DNA of 64,000 bases from Streptomyces roseirectus (GCF_014489635.1 NZ_CP060828.1:6594001-6658000), one strand, 5' to 3'. Counted from the stretch's first letter, positions 8,647 to 20,607 are shown. Program-made: numbers and translations. The notes: generated from the letters alone by a model not told the origin.

Positions 8647-9864
8647 CTACGCGCGTCCGACCGTGGTAGTAGCGGACAAACCCGCCCTGCAGGCGCCGTC
8701 ATCTCCGGCGCACCGCACCGCGTCATACGCGCCAGTGCCGATCTCGGCGAAGTTGCGCAGGCTGTCGGTGCCGGGCTCGAAGTACCCGGCGTGCCCGCGC
8801 GCCTCCTTCGCGGACAGGCGGCGCGCGCCGAACCCCGCCGAGACGGGGTCCTCGCCGTGCCCGAGCCCGCCGAGTTCGAGGTAGGGGACGTCCTGGATCC
8901 AGTCGTCCGCGTCCCGCATCGCCCATACGCGCGCGGACGTGTGCAGGTGGGACGCCTTCTCGACGCGCATCCCGGGGCTCCCGGCGACCGCTATGTCGGC
9001 CACGCGCGCGGGCATGGCGTGCGCGGCGACCCCGCAGACGACGGAGCCGTAGCTGTGGCAGAACAGCGACACCGGCGCCTTCCCGGGCAGCGCCCGCAGC
9101 AGGGCGTTCAGGCGGACGGCGCCGTCCTCGGCGCGCATCGCGGTCGCCGAGTCGATGCCGAGCCCGGCGGGGGCGGTGTAGTCGGCCCAGGCGATGACGG
9201 CCGTCCCGGTCCGCGGGCTCGCCTCGCGCTCGGCGGCGTACAGGGCCTGGGCCATGCCGACGGGGGCGGCGTACCTGCGGACCGTCCGCTCGAAGGTGAG
9301 CAGGTCGGTGTCGACTCCGGGGACGACGACGGAGACGCGGGCGGCGGTCGTCAGGTCGCCGAAGACCTCGGCGGCCCGGCCCTCGCCCTCGGGGTCGAAG
9401 GCGAGGATCTGCCGGCCGCCGGTCGCCATGCTCTCGAAGCGGTGCATGCGGCGGCCCGCCTCGCGCTGGCCGTCCTCGCTGAGCCTGCGGTCGTGCATGC
9501 GGGCGCGCTCGACGGCGATGGCCTGGCCGAGCGCGACGCGGTTGGCGCGGTAGCGGAGCTTGACCGGGGCGCCGTTCATGTTGCCGACGGCGAGCGGGTA
9601 CGCGTGCGCGAGCGCGTTGCGCTGCGAGCCGGTGAGGGTGGCGAAGAAGCGGGCCAGGAGCGCGGGCGCCTGGTCGGGGTCCGGCAGGCTGTGGCCGTCC
9701 GCGAAACCGTGCCGCCAGGCGGAGCGGGAGGCTTCGAGGGCGCTGTCGGAGTGGTGGTTGCGCAGGGCGGTCCACCCGGTGGTCGACAGCATCACGAACA
9801 CCACGGCCAGCGCGAGGAGTGCGCGCCAGACGCCGAGCTGGGGAGAGGAGTCGAAGGAAGTCAC
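8647..9864 (-). CDS. secreted or membrane alpha/beta hydrolase (DUF1023 type)
   Basis: 405 residues. An N-terminal hydrophobic segment (residues 13-27, ALLALAVVFVMLSTT) suggests a membrane anchor or signal. The hydrolase core has the nucleophile elbow CHSYGS, followed by MPARVADIAVAGSPG, and a candidate catalytic His in GHAGYFEPGTDS. These match the actinobacterial DUF1023 alpha/beta hydrolases, of unknown substrate. Transcribed on the minus strand; the nearest downstream gene (DUF4429) starts 67 bases away. Confidence 0.87.
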   Translation of the reverse strand: MTSFDSSPQLGVWRALLALAVVFVMLSTTGWTALRNHHSDSALEASRSAWRHGFADGHSLPDPDQAPALLARFFATLTGSQRNALAHAYPLAVGNMNGAPVKLRYRANRVALGQAIAVERARMHDRRLSEDGQREAGRRMHRFESMATGGRQILAFDPEGEGRAAEVFGDLTTAARVSVVVPGVDTDLLTFERTVRRYAAPVGMAQALYAAEREASPRTGTAVIAWADYTAPAGLGIDSATAMRAEDGAVRLNALLRALPGKAPVSLFCHSYGSVVCGVAAHAMPARVADIAVAGSPGMRVEKASHLHTSARVWAMRDADDWIQDVPYLELGGLGHGEDPVSAGFGARRLSAKEARGHAGYFEPGTDSLRNFAEIGTGAYDAVRCAGDDGACRAGLSATTTVGRA

Positions 9865-9978
9865 TGGGAGGACACACTAGGAGAACGGAAGGGTCTCGGG
9901 GGCTTTCAGTGACGGGGATCACGTTTTGATAAATAGGGGTGTGGGCAGCGGTCCGGTCAGCTCTCCCGCCGGATTCCC

Positions 9979-10605
9979 TCAGCTCTCGCGCCAGGTCCCG
10001 AAGAGTCCGGGTCCCACCTGATCGAGGTACAGCGCCGTCCGCTCCCGCATGTCCGCCAGGCTCACGCTCCCGCCGTGGGCCCAGCCGCGCTCCGCGACCC
10101 GGATCACCCCGCTGAACAGCGCGACCACCAGGCGCGGCCGCAGATCCTCGGCGAGGTCCACGCCCTCGCGCTCCGCGACGATCCCGGCGATCAGCTCCTC
10201 CAGCTCCGCCGAGCGCCGCAGATGGGCGGCGAACAGCGCGGGCGTCTCCTCGATCACGCGGTAGCCGTGGACGTACAGCTCCATCGGGACGACGCGCTCG
10301 ATCGCCTCGTCCATGGTCCCGAGGCTTTCGCGCAGCGCCCGGCCCATCGCCTCGAACGGCGGCTCGTGGGGCGGGCGCGCGCGTAGGCACGCCACGAAGT
10401 GGTCCTCGGCGACGCGCGGGACGAACAGGGCGACCTCCTCCTTGCTCGCGAAGTAGCGGAAGAAGGTGCGCTGCGAGACCTCGACGGCGGCCACGATCTC
10501 GTCGACGGTCGTGTGTTCGTATCCCTGGGTCGTGAAGAGCGCGAGCGCGGCTCTGACCAGGGCGTCCCTGGTGTGTTGCTTCTTGCGTTCGCGCAGCGTC
10601 GGCAT
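9979..10605 (-). CDS. TetR-family repressor, divergent from an efflux pump
   Basis: 208 residues with a TetR N-terminal HTH (TVDEIVAAVEVSQRTFFRYFASKEEV, about residues 32-60) and a helical ligand-binding domain. It is divergent from the MFS efflux gene beginning at 10672, with only 66 bases between the two starts, the classic arrangement of a drug-responsive repressor and its target pump. The spacer carries a tandem decamer that could be its operator. Confidence 0.92.
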   Translation of the reverse strand: MPTLRERKKQHTRDALVRAALALFTTQGYEHTTVDEIVAAVEVSQRTFFRYFASKEEVALFVPRVAEDHFVACLRARPPHEPPFEAMGRALRESLGTMDEAIERVVPMELYVHGYRVIEETPALFAAHLRRSAELEELIAGIVAEREGVDLAEDLRPRLVVALFSGVIRVAERGWAHGGSVSLADMRERTALYLDQVGPGLFGTWRES

Positions 10606-10642
10606 AGGTGTCAGTCACCGGCTTGTGTAAGGGTTCGTCAAT

Positions 10643-10662
10643 TGTCAGTAGCTGTCACTAGC
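10643..10662. promoter_or_regulatory. tandem decamer, candidate TetR operator
   Basis: Two consecutive copies of TGTCAsTAGC (TGTCAGTAGC at 10643 and TGTCACTAGC at 10653) in the 66-base spacer between the tetR-like gene and the MFS gene. They end ten bases before the MFS start codon, so a bound repressor would cover the promoter. A short palindrome GACTAGTC follows at 10674. Operator function is inferred from position only. Confidence 0.4.
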
Positions 10663-10671
10663 GTAGAAGGC

Positions 10672-12300
10672 ATGACTAGTCAGACCACGTTAAAAACGGC
10701 GGGCCACGGGGACGGGGCGCCGCCACCGGGCGGGACACCGGGCGAGGGAGCGCGCGGCGAGGGGCTGCGCGGGCACCCCTGGTTCACGCTGATCACCGTC
10801 GCCGTCGGCGTCATGATGGTCGCCCTGGACGGCACCATCGTGGCCATCGCCAACCCGGCCATCCAGAAAGACCTCGGCGCCACGTTCGCGCAGGTGCAGT
10901 GGATCACCAACGGCTACTTCCTCGCCCTCGCGGTCTCCCTGATCACCGCGGGCAAGCTCGGCGACCGCTTCGGGCACCGCCAGACGTTCCTGATAGGCGT
11001 GGCCGGTTTCGCGCTCGCCTCGGGCGCGATCGGCCTCTCCTCCAGCGTCACCACGGTCGTCGTCTTCCGTGTCCTGCAAGGGCTGTTCGGGGCGCTGCTG
11101 ATGCCGGCGGCGCTCGGGCTGCTGCGGGCGACGTTCCCCGCCGAGAAGCTGAACATGGCCATCGGGATCTGGGGCATGGTCGTCGGCGCGTCCACCGCGG
11201 GCGGGCCGATCCTCGGCGGGGTGCTCGTCGAGCACGTCAGCTGGCAGTCGGTGTTCTTCATCAACGTGCCGGTCGGTGTCCTCGCCGTCGCGCTCGGCGT
11301 GTGGATCCTGCTCGACCACCGCGCGGACAACGCGCCGCGCTCCTTCGACCTCCTCGGCATCGGGCTGCTGTCCGGCGCGGTGTTCTGTCTCGTCTGGGCC
11401 CTCATCAAGGCGCCCGAGTGGGGCTGGGGCGGCGGGCTGACCTGGACGTTCCTCGCGGTCTCGGTGGCCGGGTTCGGGGTGTTCGCGTTCTGGGAGACGA
11501 AGGTGAAGGAGCCGCTGATCCCGCTCGGGCTCTTCCGCTCGGTGCCGCTCTCCGCCGGTGTGGTCCTCATGGTCCTCATGGCCATCGCCTTCATGGGCGG
11601 GCTCTTCTTCGTGACGTTCTACCTCCAGAACGTCCATGGGCTCAGCCCCATCGACGCCGGCCTCCACCTCCTGCCGCTGACCGGCATGATGATCGTCGGC
11701 TCGCCGCTCGCGGGCGCGATGATCACGCGCTTCGGGCCGCGCGTCCCCCTCGCTGGGGGCATGGCCTGCACCGCCGTCGCCATGTACGGCGTCTCCACGC
11801 TCGACACGGACACCGGCAGCCTCGCCATGTCCATCTGGTTCGCCCTCCTCGGCCTCGGTCTCGCGCCGGTCATGGTCGGCGCGACCGAGGTCATCGTCGG
11901 CAACGCGGCCATGGAACTCTCCGGGGTCGCCGGCGGGCTCCAGCAGGCCGCCATGCAGATCGGCGGCAGCCTCGGGACGGCCGTCCTCGGCGCGATCATG
12001 GCCTCCAAGGTCGACAGCGCGCTGCCGGGGAACTGGAAGGCCGCGGGGCTGCCCGAGATGACGCCGGCCCAGCTCGACCAAGCCTCCGAGGCGGTGCAGG
12101 TCGGGGCGGCCCCGATCGCGCCGGGTACGCCTCCCGAGGTCGCCGCGAAGATCACCGGCGTCGCGCACGACACCTTCATCGCCGGGATGAGCCTCGCGTC
12201 GCTCGTGGCCACAGGGGTCGCCGTGTTCGCCGTGCTGGTGGCGTTCCTGACGAAACGGGGGCAGAACGCGGGGGGTTCGGGGGGCGGGGTGCACATCTGA
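10672..12300 (+). CDS. MFS drug/H+ antiporter, DHA2 (EmrB/QacA) family
   Basis: 542 residues, about 14 predicted membrane helices. Motif A-like KLGDRFGHRQ, motif C-like GASTAGGPILGG and the DGTIVAIANPAIQ stretch in helix 1 are all DHA2 hallmarks. Predicted proton-driven multidrug exporter. The start at 10672 follows directly on the candidate operator; no convincing ribosome site is seen, so the start could be leaderless. Probably repressed by the divergent TetR protein. Confidence 0.93.
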   Translation: MTSQTTLKTAGHGDGAPPPGGTPGEGARGEGLRGHPWFTLITVAVGVMMVALDGTIVAIANPAIQKDLGATFAQVQWITNGYFLALAVSLITAGKLGDRFGHRQTFLIGVAGFALASGAIGLSSSVTTVVVFRVLQGLFGALLMPAALGLLRATFPAEKLNMAIGIWGMVVGASTAGGPILGGVLVEHVSWQSVFFINVPVGVLAVALGVWILLDHRADNAPRSFDLLGIGLLSGAVFCLVWALIKAPEWGWGGGLTWTFLAVSVAGFGVFAFWETKVKEPLIPLGLFRSVPLSAGVVLMVLMAIAFMGGLFFVTFYLQNVHGLSPIDAGLHLLPLTGMMIVGSPLAGAMITRFGPRVPLAGGMACTAVAMYGVSTLDTDTGSLAMSIWFALLGLGLAPVMVGATEVIVGNAAMELSGVAGGLQQAAMQIGGSLGTAVLGAIMASKVDSALPGNWKAAGLPEMTPAQLDQASEAVQVGAAPIAPGTPPEVAAKITGVAHDTFIAGMSLASLVATGVAVFAVLVAFLTKRGQNAGGSGGGVHI

Positions 12301-12715
12301 CCTGGCCGGGAGCGCCTGCACGTCGACCTCTTTTCTGACACCCCGTCAACTCGCCGCCTGTCAACGGAACTGACGGAACGTCAATGAAGTTCCCCAATCA
12401 GGGTGACTTCCCTAAAGGTTCCTCGCGCGGCGTTCCCGGCGCGCGTCACAGTGGGTCATGCCCAGGGCTGCGGCGCGCTGCCGGAGGGGGACAGCGCGCC
12501 GCGGCCCCGGGGATCCGCCGGCCTGAGCCGGCTCCGCCGTCAGGCGGGGAGCGGCCAGCTCGGTCCGTCCGGTCGGTTCGGGTTCGGTCGTCATCTGGCG
12601 ACGGCCGGGTCCTCCGGTTCGACGTGTAGGGGCGCGAGGCGCGTACTCCCGTGTGAAACCGCCTCATTGGGTACCCGGCTCTGTGAAGTGCCCCCACGCG
12701 CAAGGGAGTCGACCC
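12301..12715. other. gene-free interval with CGTCA/TGTCA direct motifs
   Basis: 415 bases after the MFS gene with no convincing coding sequence. The first 80 bases contain several TGACA/CGTCA pentamers in both orientations, which may form a weak terminator. The last 20 bases hold the AAGGGAG ribosome site of the next small gene. Nothing else was recognised. Confidence 0.5.
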
Positions 12716-13012
12716 ATGTCAGGGTTCGGGCGCGGAACACGTAGGAACCCCCGTCCACGTGGCCGGATGAGGTCAGGGGACAGGCTGGACCGTGGGACGC
12801 TCGGGATCGTCGGGGTGGTTTTCGCCGTCGCCGGTTTCTTTGTGCTGGGGATCCTGCTGGGGCCGGTGGCCGTGGTGTGCGGCTGGCTGGCGATGGGCCG
12901 CCGCTGGGCACCCCGCGCGGTCGCACCGCTGGTCGCGGTGGTACTGGGCGCCCTCGACACCCTGCTCGCCCTGCTGTGGCTCGCGGGGACGCCGGGGAGC
13001 GGATGGATGTAG
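12716..13012 (+). CDS. small DUF4190-like membrane protein
   Basis: 98 residues. A basic N-terminus (about 25 residues rich in Arg) is followed by two hydrophobic segments (GTLGIVGVVFAVAGFFVLGILLGPVAVVCGWLAM and APLVAVVLGALDTLLALLWL). The pattern of a small two-helix protein with a Gly-rich first helix matches the DUF4190 type. The start at 12716 has AAGGGAG seven bases upstream; the frame extends upstream but without a ribosome site. Convergent with aceE across a strong hairpin. Confidence 0.7.
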   Translation: MSGFGRGTRRNPRPRGRMRSGDRLDRGTLGIVGVVFAVAGFFVLGILLGPVAVVCGWLAMGRRWAPRAVAPLVAVVLGALDTLLALLWLAGTPGSGWM

Positions 13013-13021
13013 CCCCCGGAA

Positions 13022-13064
13022 CCTTGTAGACCCCGGGACCTACAAGGTCCCGGGGTCTACAAGG
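13022..13064. terminator. perfect 19-bp inverted repeat between convergent genes
   Basis: Left arm CCTTGTAGACCCCGGGACC (13022-13040), loop TACAA (13041-13045), and an exact reverse-complement right arm (13046-13064). Placed between the small membrane protein gene on the plus strand and aceE on the minus strand, so it can terminate both. No T-run follows, as is usual in Streptomyces. Confidence 0.9.
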
Positions 13065-13083
13065 GGGTCTGCGGGCCCCCGTC

Positions 13084-13122
13084 GGAGGGCTCACGTGCCG
13101 GAGGGCTCACGTGCCGGAGGGC
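13084..13122. repeat. 16-bp tandem duplication before the aceE stop
   Basis: The unit GGAGGGCTCACGTGCC occurs at 13084-13099 and again at 13100-13115, followed by a partial third copy GGAGGGC to 13122, immediately against the aceE stop codon at 13123. It looks like slippage in the 3' flank. Confidence 0.85.
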
Positions 13123-15855
<2,733 letters not shown>

Positions 15856-16210
15856 GCTGTTCCTTACCTGTCAGAGGGCCGCCGGAGGCCCGTGAGGGCC
15901 CCGGGAGCCGCATATTCCGGTATGCCTGCTGCACCGTTCCCCATCGTGTACCTGGGGGCGTCAAACGTCACCTTCTGCGAGTCGGCGATTTCCAAACGCG
16001 CAAACGGGGCAGAAGGGTGTGGTGTGTGTCACCTTTGCTGTGGAAACCGTGCCTGGAGTTGCGGCGACACGGCCCGGATCGTCACCGTTTAGGCGGTCCG
16101 AACCGCCGGGTACTTGCGCGATCCGCCCCGCCCGTGTGGACTACGGCCAACACCACGCGCGTACGCGTGGCCGAGTTGTCATCGAAGGAAACATGATCAG
16201 GAGGCAGACC
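15856..16210. other. divergent promoter interval between aceE and DUF3052
   Basis: 355 bases with no gene. It must hold the promoters of aceE (leftward) and the DUF3052 gene (rightward). An 18-base palindrome CCACGCGCGTACGCGTGG lies at 16153-16170, about 40 bases before the DUF3052 start, and could be an operator. The DUF3052 ribosome site AGGAGG is at the right end. Confidence 0.6.
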
Positions 16211-16636
16211 GTGAGCGCGACCGCGGACCACGCGGAGACGAGCCTGGCCGTACGGCTGGGTTTCCAGCCCGACCAGGTGGTCCAGGAGATCGGCTACGAC
16301 GAGGACGTAGACCAGGAGCTCCGTGAGTCCATCGAGGAGACCGTCGGCAGTGAGCTGGTGGACGAGGACTACGACGATGTGGCAGACGCCGTCGTCCTCT
16401 GGTTCCGTGACGACGACGGCGACCTGACGGACGCCCTGGTCGACGCCCTCGGGCTCCTTGAGGAGGACGGCTCCATCCTCCTCCTCACCCCGAAGACCGG
16501 GCGGGACGGCTACATCGAGCCCAGCGACATCAACGACGCCGCCCAGACGGCCGGTCTCTCGCAGACCAAGAGCGTCAGCGCCGGCAAGGACTGGGTCGGC
16601 ACCCGCCTCCTGAGCCCCAAGGCCGCGAAGCGGTAA
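16211..16636 (+). CDS. DUF3052 family protein
   Basis: 141 residues, very acidic in the middle (DEDYDDVADAVVLWFRDDDGDLTDALVDAL), ending in a conserved TGRDGYIEPSDINDAAQTAGL block. Widely conserved in actinobacteria next to aceE; function unknown. The GTG start at 16211 (VSATADHAETS) is chosen because AGGAGG lies six bases upstream; the open frame could extend further upstream but lacks a site. Followed by a hairpin terminator. Confidence 0.88.
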   Translation: MSATADHAETSLAVRLGFQPDQVVQEIGYDEDVDQELRESIEETVGSELVDEDYDDVADAVVLWFRDDDGDLTDALVDALGLLEEDGSILLLTPKTGRDGYIEPSDINDAAQTAGLSQTKSVSAGKDWVGTRLLSPKAAKR

Positions 16637-16649
16637 CCCCTTCCTCACC

Positions 16650-16701
16650 CGAAACGGCGGGCGCGCATCCCCCTCCGGGGAGAGCCGCACCCGCCGTTTC
16701 G
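16650..16701 (+). terminator. hairpin downstream of DUF3052
   Basis: 12-base arms CGAAACGGCGGG (16650-16661) and CCCGCCGTTTCG (16690-16701) with a 28-base loop that itself contains a CCCTCCGGGG hairpin. Starts 14 bases after the DUF3052 stop. Confidence 0.8.
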
Positions 16702-17474
16702 CATTCCCCGCCCCTTACGCGCGCGTGCCGCCGTCTCGGGGGCGGGCTCTGCTCGGGCGACCAGCCCGGATACGTCCGGATGTCGGGGCGCGGCGTGACG
16801 GGATGACGGGCCCCACGTCCCGTCGGCGCGGACCGGCTCGCGCGTTGCCGTCCCGACGGCCGGCACGGGAGCACAGCAGCCGGACCGGGGCGCCTCGCGG
16901 GCGCGCGGTGGGGCTGGCCTTGCGCACCCACCGGGGCGGGCCGACGGGGAACGCCGAGGGGTTCAGCCAGTCCAGGAGGGGGCCCCACGGCTTCGGCCGG
17001 AACCGCGGGCGCGCGGGTGCTCTCGCCTCGGGGTGGGCCGCACGTCCGCTCCCGGGCGGGAGCCGTGTCCGATCGGGGCAGGGCCCGCGTCCGCTCCCGG
17101 GCGGGCCCGCTTCTGTGTGACACGGGGCGCGCGTGCCCATCGCCTCGACGCCGGCGCCCGAGCCCCGGCGCCCGCCTCCGCAGCGTTCCCGCCCACGCCC
17201 CGACCTTGTGCTTGCGGCCTGCCCCTGGCTCTGCGTCCATGCCCCCGGTGCCCCTGCCCGTTCCCCGGCGTCCGACGGCGCCCGGCCCCGCAGGCCCGGC
17301 CCTCTGCCCGTTACCCGGCCCTCGGCCCCGTAGGCCCGGCGTCCGCCCCCGCGCGTCCCGGAGCTGTGTCCGGTGCTGGGTCCGTGGCCCTGGTGCTACC
17401 TGGCCTCCGTGGGCCTTACCTGCTCCCCGTACGCTGTTCTCCCTCGAATGGGTCAGTGGAAGGGAAGGGACGCG
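16702..17474. other. 773-base interval without a supported gene
   Basis: Extremely G+C-rich, with overlapping open frames on both strands that encode only Arg/Pro/Ala-biased sequence and no recognisable family. It contains short internal repeats: GTCCGCTCCCGGGCGGG occurs twice near 17043 and 17087, and CCCCGyAGGCCCGGC twice near 17290 and 17325. The last bases carry the GGAAGGGA ribosome site of the peroxiredoxin gene. Confidence 0.55.
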
Positions 17475-17933
17475 ATGGTGGTGCAGGTCGGGGACGAGGC
17501 GCCGGGGTTCGAGCTCAAGGACAACCACGGGGCGACGGTGCGGCTCTCGGATTTCCGGGGCGAGAAGAACGTCGTGCTGTTGTTCTACCCGTTCGCGTTC
17601 ACCGGGGTGTGCACGGGGGAGCTGTGCGAGGTCAGGGACAACCTGCCGAAGTTCGAGGACCGGGACACGCAGGTGCTGGCGGTGTCGAACGACTCGATCC
17701 ACACGCTGCGGGTGTTCGGGGAGCAGGAGGGGTTGGAGTACCCGCTGCTGAGCGACTTCTGGCCGCACGGCGAGGTCTCGCGCGCGTACGGCGTGTTCGC
17801 GGAGGACAAGGGCTGCGCGGTGCGCGGGACGTTCGTGATCGACAAGGCGGGCGTCGTCCGGTGGACCGTCGTGAACGCCCTGCCCGACGCGCGCGATCTT
17901 GAGGAGTACGTCAAGGCCCTCGACACCCTGTGA
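17475..17933 (+). CDS. peroxiredoxin (AhpE/BCP-like, AhpC-TSA family)
   Basis: 152 residues. Thioredoxin-fold peroxidase reducing hydroperoxides. The catalytic motif [15 protein letters not shown] holds the peroxidatic Cys in PxxxTxxC form, with a second Cys five residues later; a further Cys is in [11 protein letters not shown]. The N-terminus [17 protein letters not shown] is typical. The start at 17475 (MVVQVGD) has GGAAGGGA upstream. The TerD pair follows after 113 bases in the same direction. Confidence 0.93.
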   Translation: MVVQVGDEAPGFELKDNHGATVRLSDFRGEKNVVLLFYPFAFTGVCTGELCEVRDNLPKFEDRDTQVLAVSNDSIHTLRVFGEQEGLEYPLLSDFWPHGEVSRAYGVFAEDKGCAVRGTFVIDKAGVVRWTVVNALPDARDLEEYVKALDTL

Positions 17934-18046
17934 TTCTTCGGGGTCACGGCCTGCGGGGTCCGGGAACCCGTCACTAGGATCGGAACGTTGATCCGACATC
18001 CGAAGCACGACGGGGCTCCCCGCCCCAGAAACCCAATGGAGGACTC

Positions 18047-18622
18047 GTGGGAGTCAGCCTCAGCAAGGGCGGCAACGTATCGCTGACCAAGGAGGCCCCC
18101 GGCCTGACCGCGGTCATCGTCGGTCTGGGCTGGGACGTCCGCACCACGACCGGCACGGACTTCGACCTGGACGCCAGCGCCCTGCTGGTCGACTCGTCCG
18201 GCAAGGTCGCCAGCGACGCGAACTTCGTCTTCTTCAACAACCTCAAGAGCCCGGACGGCTCCGTCGAGCACACCGGCGACAACATCACCGGTGAGGGCGA
18301 GGGCGACGACGAGCAGATCAAGGTCAACCTCGCCGGCGTCCCGGCCGACGTCGACAAGATCGTCTTCCCGGTCTCGATCTACGACGCCGAGAACCGCCAG
18401 CAGTCCTTCGGCCAGGTCCGCAACGCGTTCATCCGCGTCGTGAACCAGGCCGGCGAGGCCGAGATCGCCCGCTACGACCTCTCCGAGGACGCGTCGACGG
18501 AGACGGCGATGGTCTTCGGCGAGCTGTACCGGCACGGCGCCGAGTGGAAGTTCCGCGCGATCGGCCAGGGCTACGCCTCGGGCCTGCGCGGCATCGCCCA
18601 GGACTTCGGCGTCAACGTCTGA
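18047..18622 (+). CDS. TerD-family protein, first tandem copy
   Basis: 191 residues with a single TerD domain: [19 protein letters not shown] start, calcium-site acidic loops (FDLDASALL, the EHTGDN segment with following Asp/Glu), and the conserved [40 protein letters not shown] end. TerD proteins bind Ca2+ and act in tellurite, phage and general stress resistance. GTG start at 18047 after GGAGGACTC. About 80 percent identical by eye to the next gene, so a recent tandem duplicate. Confidence 0.95.
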   Translation: MGVSLSKGGNVSLTKEAPGLTAVIVGLGWDVRTTTGTDFDLDASALLVDSSGKVASDANFVFFNNLKSPDGSVEHTGDNITGEGEGDDEQIKVNLAGVPADVDKIVFPVSIYDAENRQQSFGQVRNAFIRVVNQAGEAEIARYDLSEDASTETAMVFGELYRHGAEWKFRAIGQGYASGLRGIAQDFGVNV

Positions 18623-18637
18623 CGCGCGTTTGCGCAC

Positions 18638-18672
18638 CCCGGCGCCGTCGCCCGTTTAGCGGCGGCGCCGGG
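18638..18672 (+). terminator. hairpin between the two terD copies
   Basis: Arms CCCGGCGCCG (18638-18647) and CGGCGCCGGG (18663-18672), with further inner pairing in the 15-base loop. It begins 16 bases after the first terD stop and may attenuate rather than end transcription into the second copy. Confidence 0.6.
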
Positions 18673-18717
18673 AGCGCAGGACAACCTCAGGAGCACCACC
18701 AGGGGAGGACCAGCAAC

Positions 18718-19293
18718 ATGGGCGTCACGCTCGCCAAGGGAGGAAACGTCTCCCTGTCCAAGGCCGCGCCGAACCTCACGCAAGTGCTGGTCGGCCTCGG
18801 CTGGGACGCGCGCTCCACCACCGGAGCCCCCTTCGACCTCGACGCCAGCGCCCTGCTGTGCAACAACGGCCGGGTCCTGGGCGACGAGTGGTTCGTCTTC
18901 TACAACCAGCTGACCAGCCCGGACGGCTCGGTGGAGCACACCGGCGACAACCTCACGGGCGAGGGCGACGGCGACGACGAGTCGCTGATCGTCGACCTCA
19001 CGAAGGTCCCGGCGAACGTCGACAAGATCGTCTTCCCGGTCTCGATCCATATGGCCGACGAGCGCGGCCAGACCTTCGGCCAGGTCTCCAACGCGTTCAT
19101 CCGCGTCGTCAACCAGGCCGACGGCCAGGAACTCGCCCGCTACGACCTCTCCGAGGACGCCTCCTCGGAGACCGCGATGATCTTCGGCGAGCTGTACCGC
19201 TACCAGGGGGAGTGGAAGTTCCGTGCGGTGGGTCAGGGGTACGCGTCGGGATTGCGGGGCATCGCTCTAGACTTCGGAGTCAACGTTTCGTAA
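18718..19293 (+). CDS. TerD-family protein, second tandem copy
   Basis: 191 residues, same architecture as the preceding gene: [20 protein letters not shown] start, FDLDASALL calcium loop, [12 protein letters not shown] and the [33 protein letters not shown] end. ATG at 18718 after GGGGAGGACCAGCAAC. It lies 95 bases after copy one and 48 bases before the DUF475 membrane protein, so the three probably form a Ter operon. Confidence 0.95.
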   Translation: MGVTLAKGGNVSLSKAAPNLTQVLVGLGWDARSTTGAPFDLDASALLCNNGRVLGDEWFVFYNQLTSPDGSVEHTGDNLTGEGDGDDESLIVDLTKVPANVDKIVFPVSIHMADERGQTFGQVSNAFIRVVNQADGQELARYDLSEDASSETAMIFGELYRYQGEWKFRAVGQGYASGLRGIALDFGVNVS

Positions 19294-19341
19294 AGCCGAG
19301 TACGGCGCGGGGGAGACCCGTACCTACGGATTGGGTAGCCA

Positions 19342-20484
19342 GTGCTTCTGAAAACCTTTGGCTGGTCGTTCGCGGTCACCGCGATCGGTCTGGTCGTCGG
19401 GGTCCTCTACGACGGATGGACCGGCCTCGGCGTCGTGGCGATCCTGTCCATCCTGGAGATCTCCCTGTCGTTCGACAACGCGGTGGTCAACGCCGGGATC
19501 CTGAAGAAGATGAACGCCTTCTGGCAGCGCATCTTCCTCACGGTCGGCGTGCTCATCGCCGTCTTCGGCATGCGGCTGGTGTTCCCGGTCGTGATCGTCG
19601 CGATCAGCGCCAAACTCGGCCCGATCGAAGCCGTCGACCTCGCCCTCAACGACAAGAACCGCTACCAGGAACTGGTCACCGACGCGCACGCGTCGATCGC
19701 CGCCTTCGGCGGCATGTTCCTGCTGATGATCTTCCTGGACTTCATCTTCGAGGACCGGGACATCAAGTGGCTGGGCTGGATCGAGCGCCCGCTCGCCAAA
19801 CTCGGCAAGGTCGACATGCTGTCGGTCTGCATCGCCCTCGTCGTCCTGCTGATCGCCGCGGTCACGGTCGCCCCCAACGCCCACATCCACGGCGGCGGAC
19901 ACGTCGACAAATCCGAGACGGTCCTGCTCTCCGGCATCCTCGGCCTGATCACCTACCTCGTCGTCGGCGGGCTCTCCGGATACTTCGAGGGCAAGCTCGA
20001 AGAGGAGGAGGAACGCGAGCACGAGCAGGAGGAAGAGGCCAAGCGCTCGGGCAAGCAGAAGCCGGTCATCCTGCTCGCCGGCCGCGCCGCGTTCTTCATG
20101 TTCCTCTACCTCGAAGTCCTCGACGCGTCGTTCTCCTTCGACGGCGTCATCGGCGCCTTCGCCATCACCAACGACATCGTCCTGATGGCCGTCGGCCTCG
20201 GCGTCGGCGCCATGTACGTCCGGTCGCTGACCGTCTACCTGGTCCGCCAGGGCACCCTCGACGACTACGTCTACCTGGAGCACGGCGCGCACTACGCGAT
20301 CGGCGCCCTCGCCGTCCTCCTCATGGTCACCATCCAGTACGAGATCCACGAGGTCATCACCGGCCTGATCGGCGTCTTCCTGATCGCCTGGTCCTTCTGG
20401 TCCTCGGTCCGCCGCAACCGCGCGCTGGCGGCCGAAGAGGGAAAAGGCTCTGACGAGAAGGCGGAGGTGCCCTCCGGCGTCTGA
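19342..20484 (+). CDS. TerC-like integral membrane protein (DUF475)
   Basis: 380 residues, about nine hydrophobic segments. The two TerC-superfamily signature helices with intramembrane Asp are visible: LEISLSFDNAVVNAGI near the N-terminus and LDASFSFDGVIGAF near residue 255. A cytoplasmic acidic stretch (EEEEEREHEQEEEAK) sits between them. TerC proteins export Mn2+ or anchor Ter complexes. GTG start at 19342. Follows the terD pair and is closed by a strong hairpin. Confidence 0.93.
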   Translation: MLLKTFGWSFAVTAIGLVVGVLYDGWTGLGVVAILSILEISLSFDNAVVNAGILKKMNAFWQRIFLTVGVLIAVFGMRLVFPVVIVAISAKLGPIEAVDLALNDKNRYQELVTDAHASIAAFGGMFLLMIFLDFIFEDRDIKWLGWIERPLAKLGKVDMLSVCIALVVLLIAAVTVAPNAHIHGGGHVDKSETVLLSGILGLITYLVVGGLSGYFEGKLEEEEEREHEQEEEAKRSGKQKPVILLAGRAAFFMFLYLEVLDASFSFDGVIGAFAITNDIVLMAVGLGVGAMYVRSLTVYLVRQGTLDDYVYLEHGAHYAIGALAVLLMVTIQYEIHEVITGLIGVFLIAWSFWSSVRRNRALAAEEGKGSDEKAEVPSGV

Positions 20485-20530
20485 GACGTGAGACCGGAGT
20501 GTGATCACCTTCCGGATGAGGAAAGCTTCT

Positions 20531-20562
20531 GACGGGGCGGCTGTCCGTACGGCCGCCCCGTC
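20531..20562 (+). terminator. terminator of the terD-terC operon
   Basis: Arms GACGGGGCGGC (20531-20541) and GCCGCCCCGTC (20552-20562) with a ten-base loop, 46 bases after the DUF475 stop and before the TerA-like gene. Confidence 0.85.
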
Positions 20563-20607
20563 GGGCTATCCCGGGCGGGGCTGGACGAGAGGGACATGAG
20601 GCGGGCG

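Noticed and set aside
16702..17453. Overlapping open frames on both strands before the peroxiredoxin gene
   Set aside because: No ribosome sites, no codon-position preference consistent with one frame, and Arg/Pro-rich nonsense composition.
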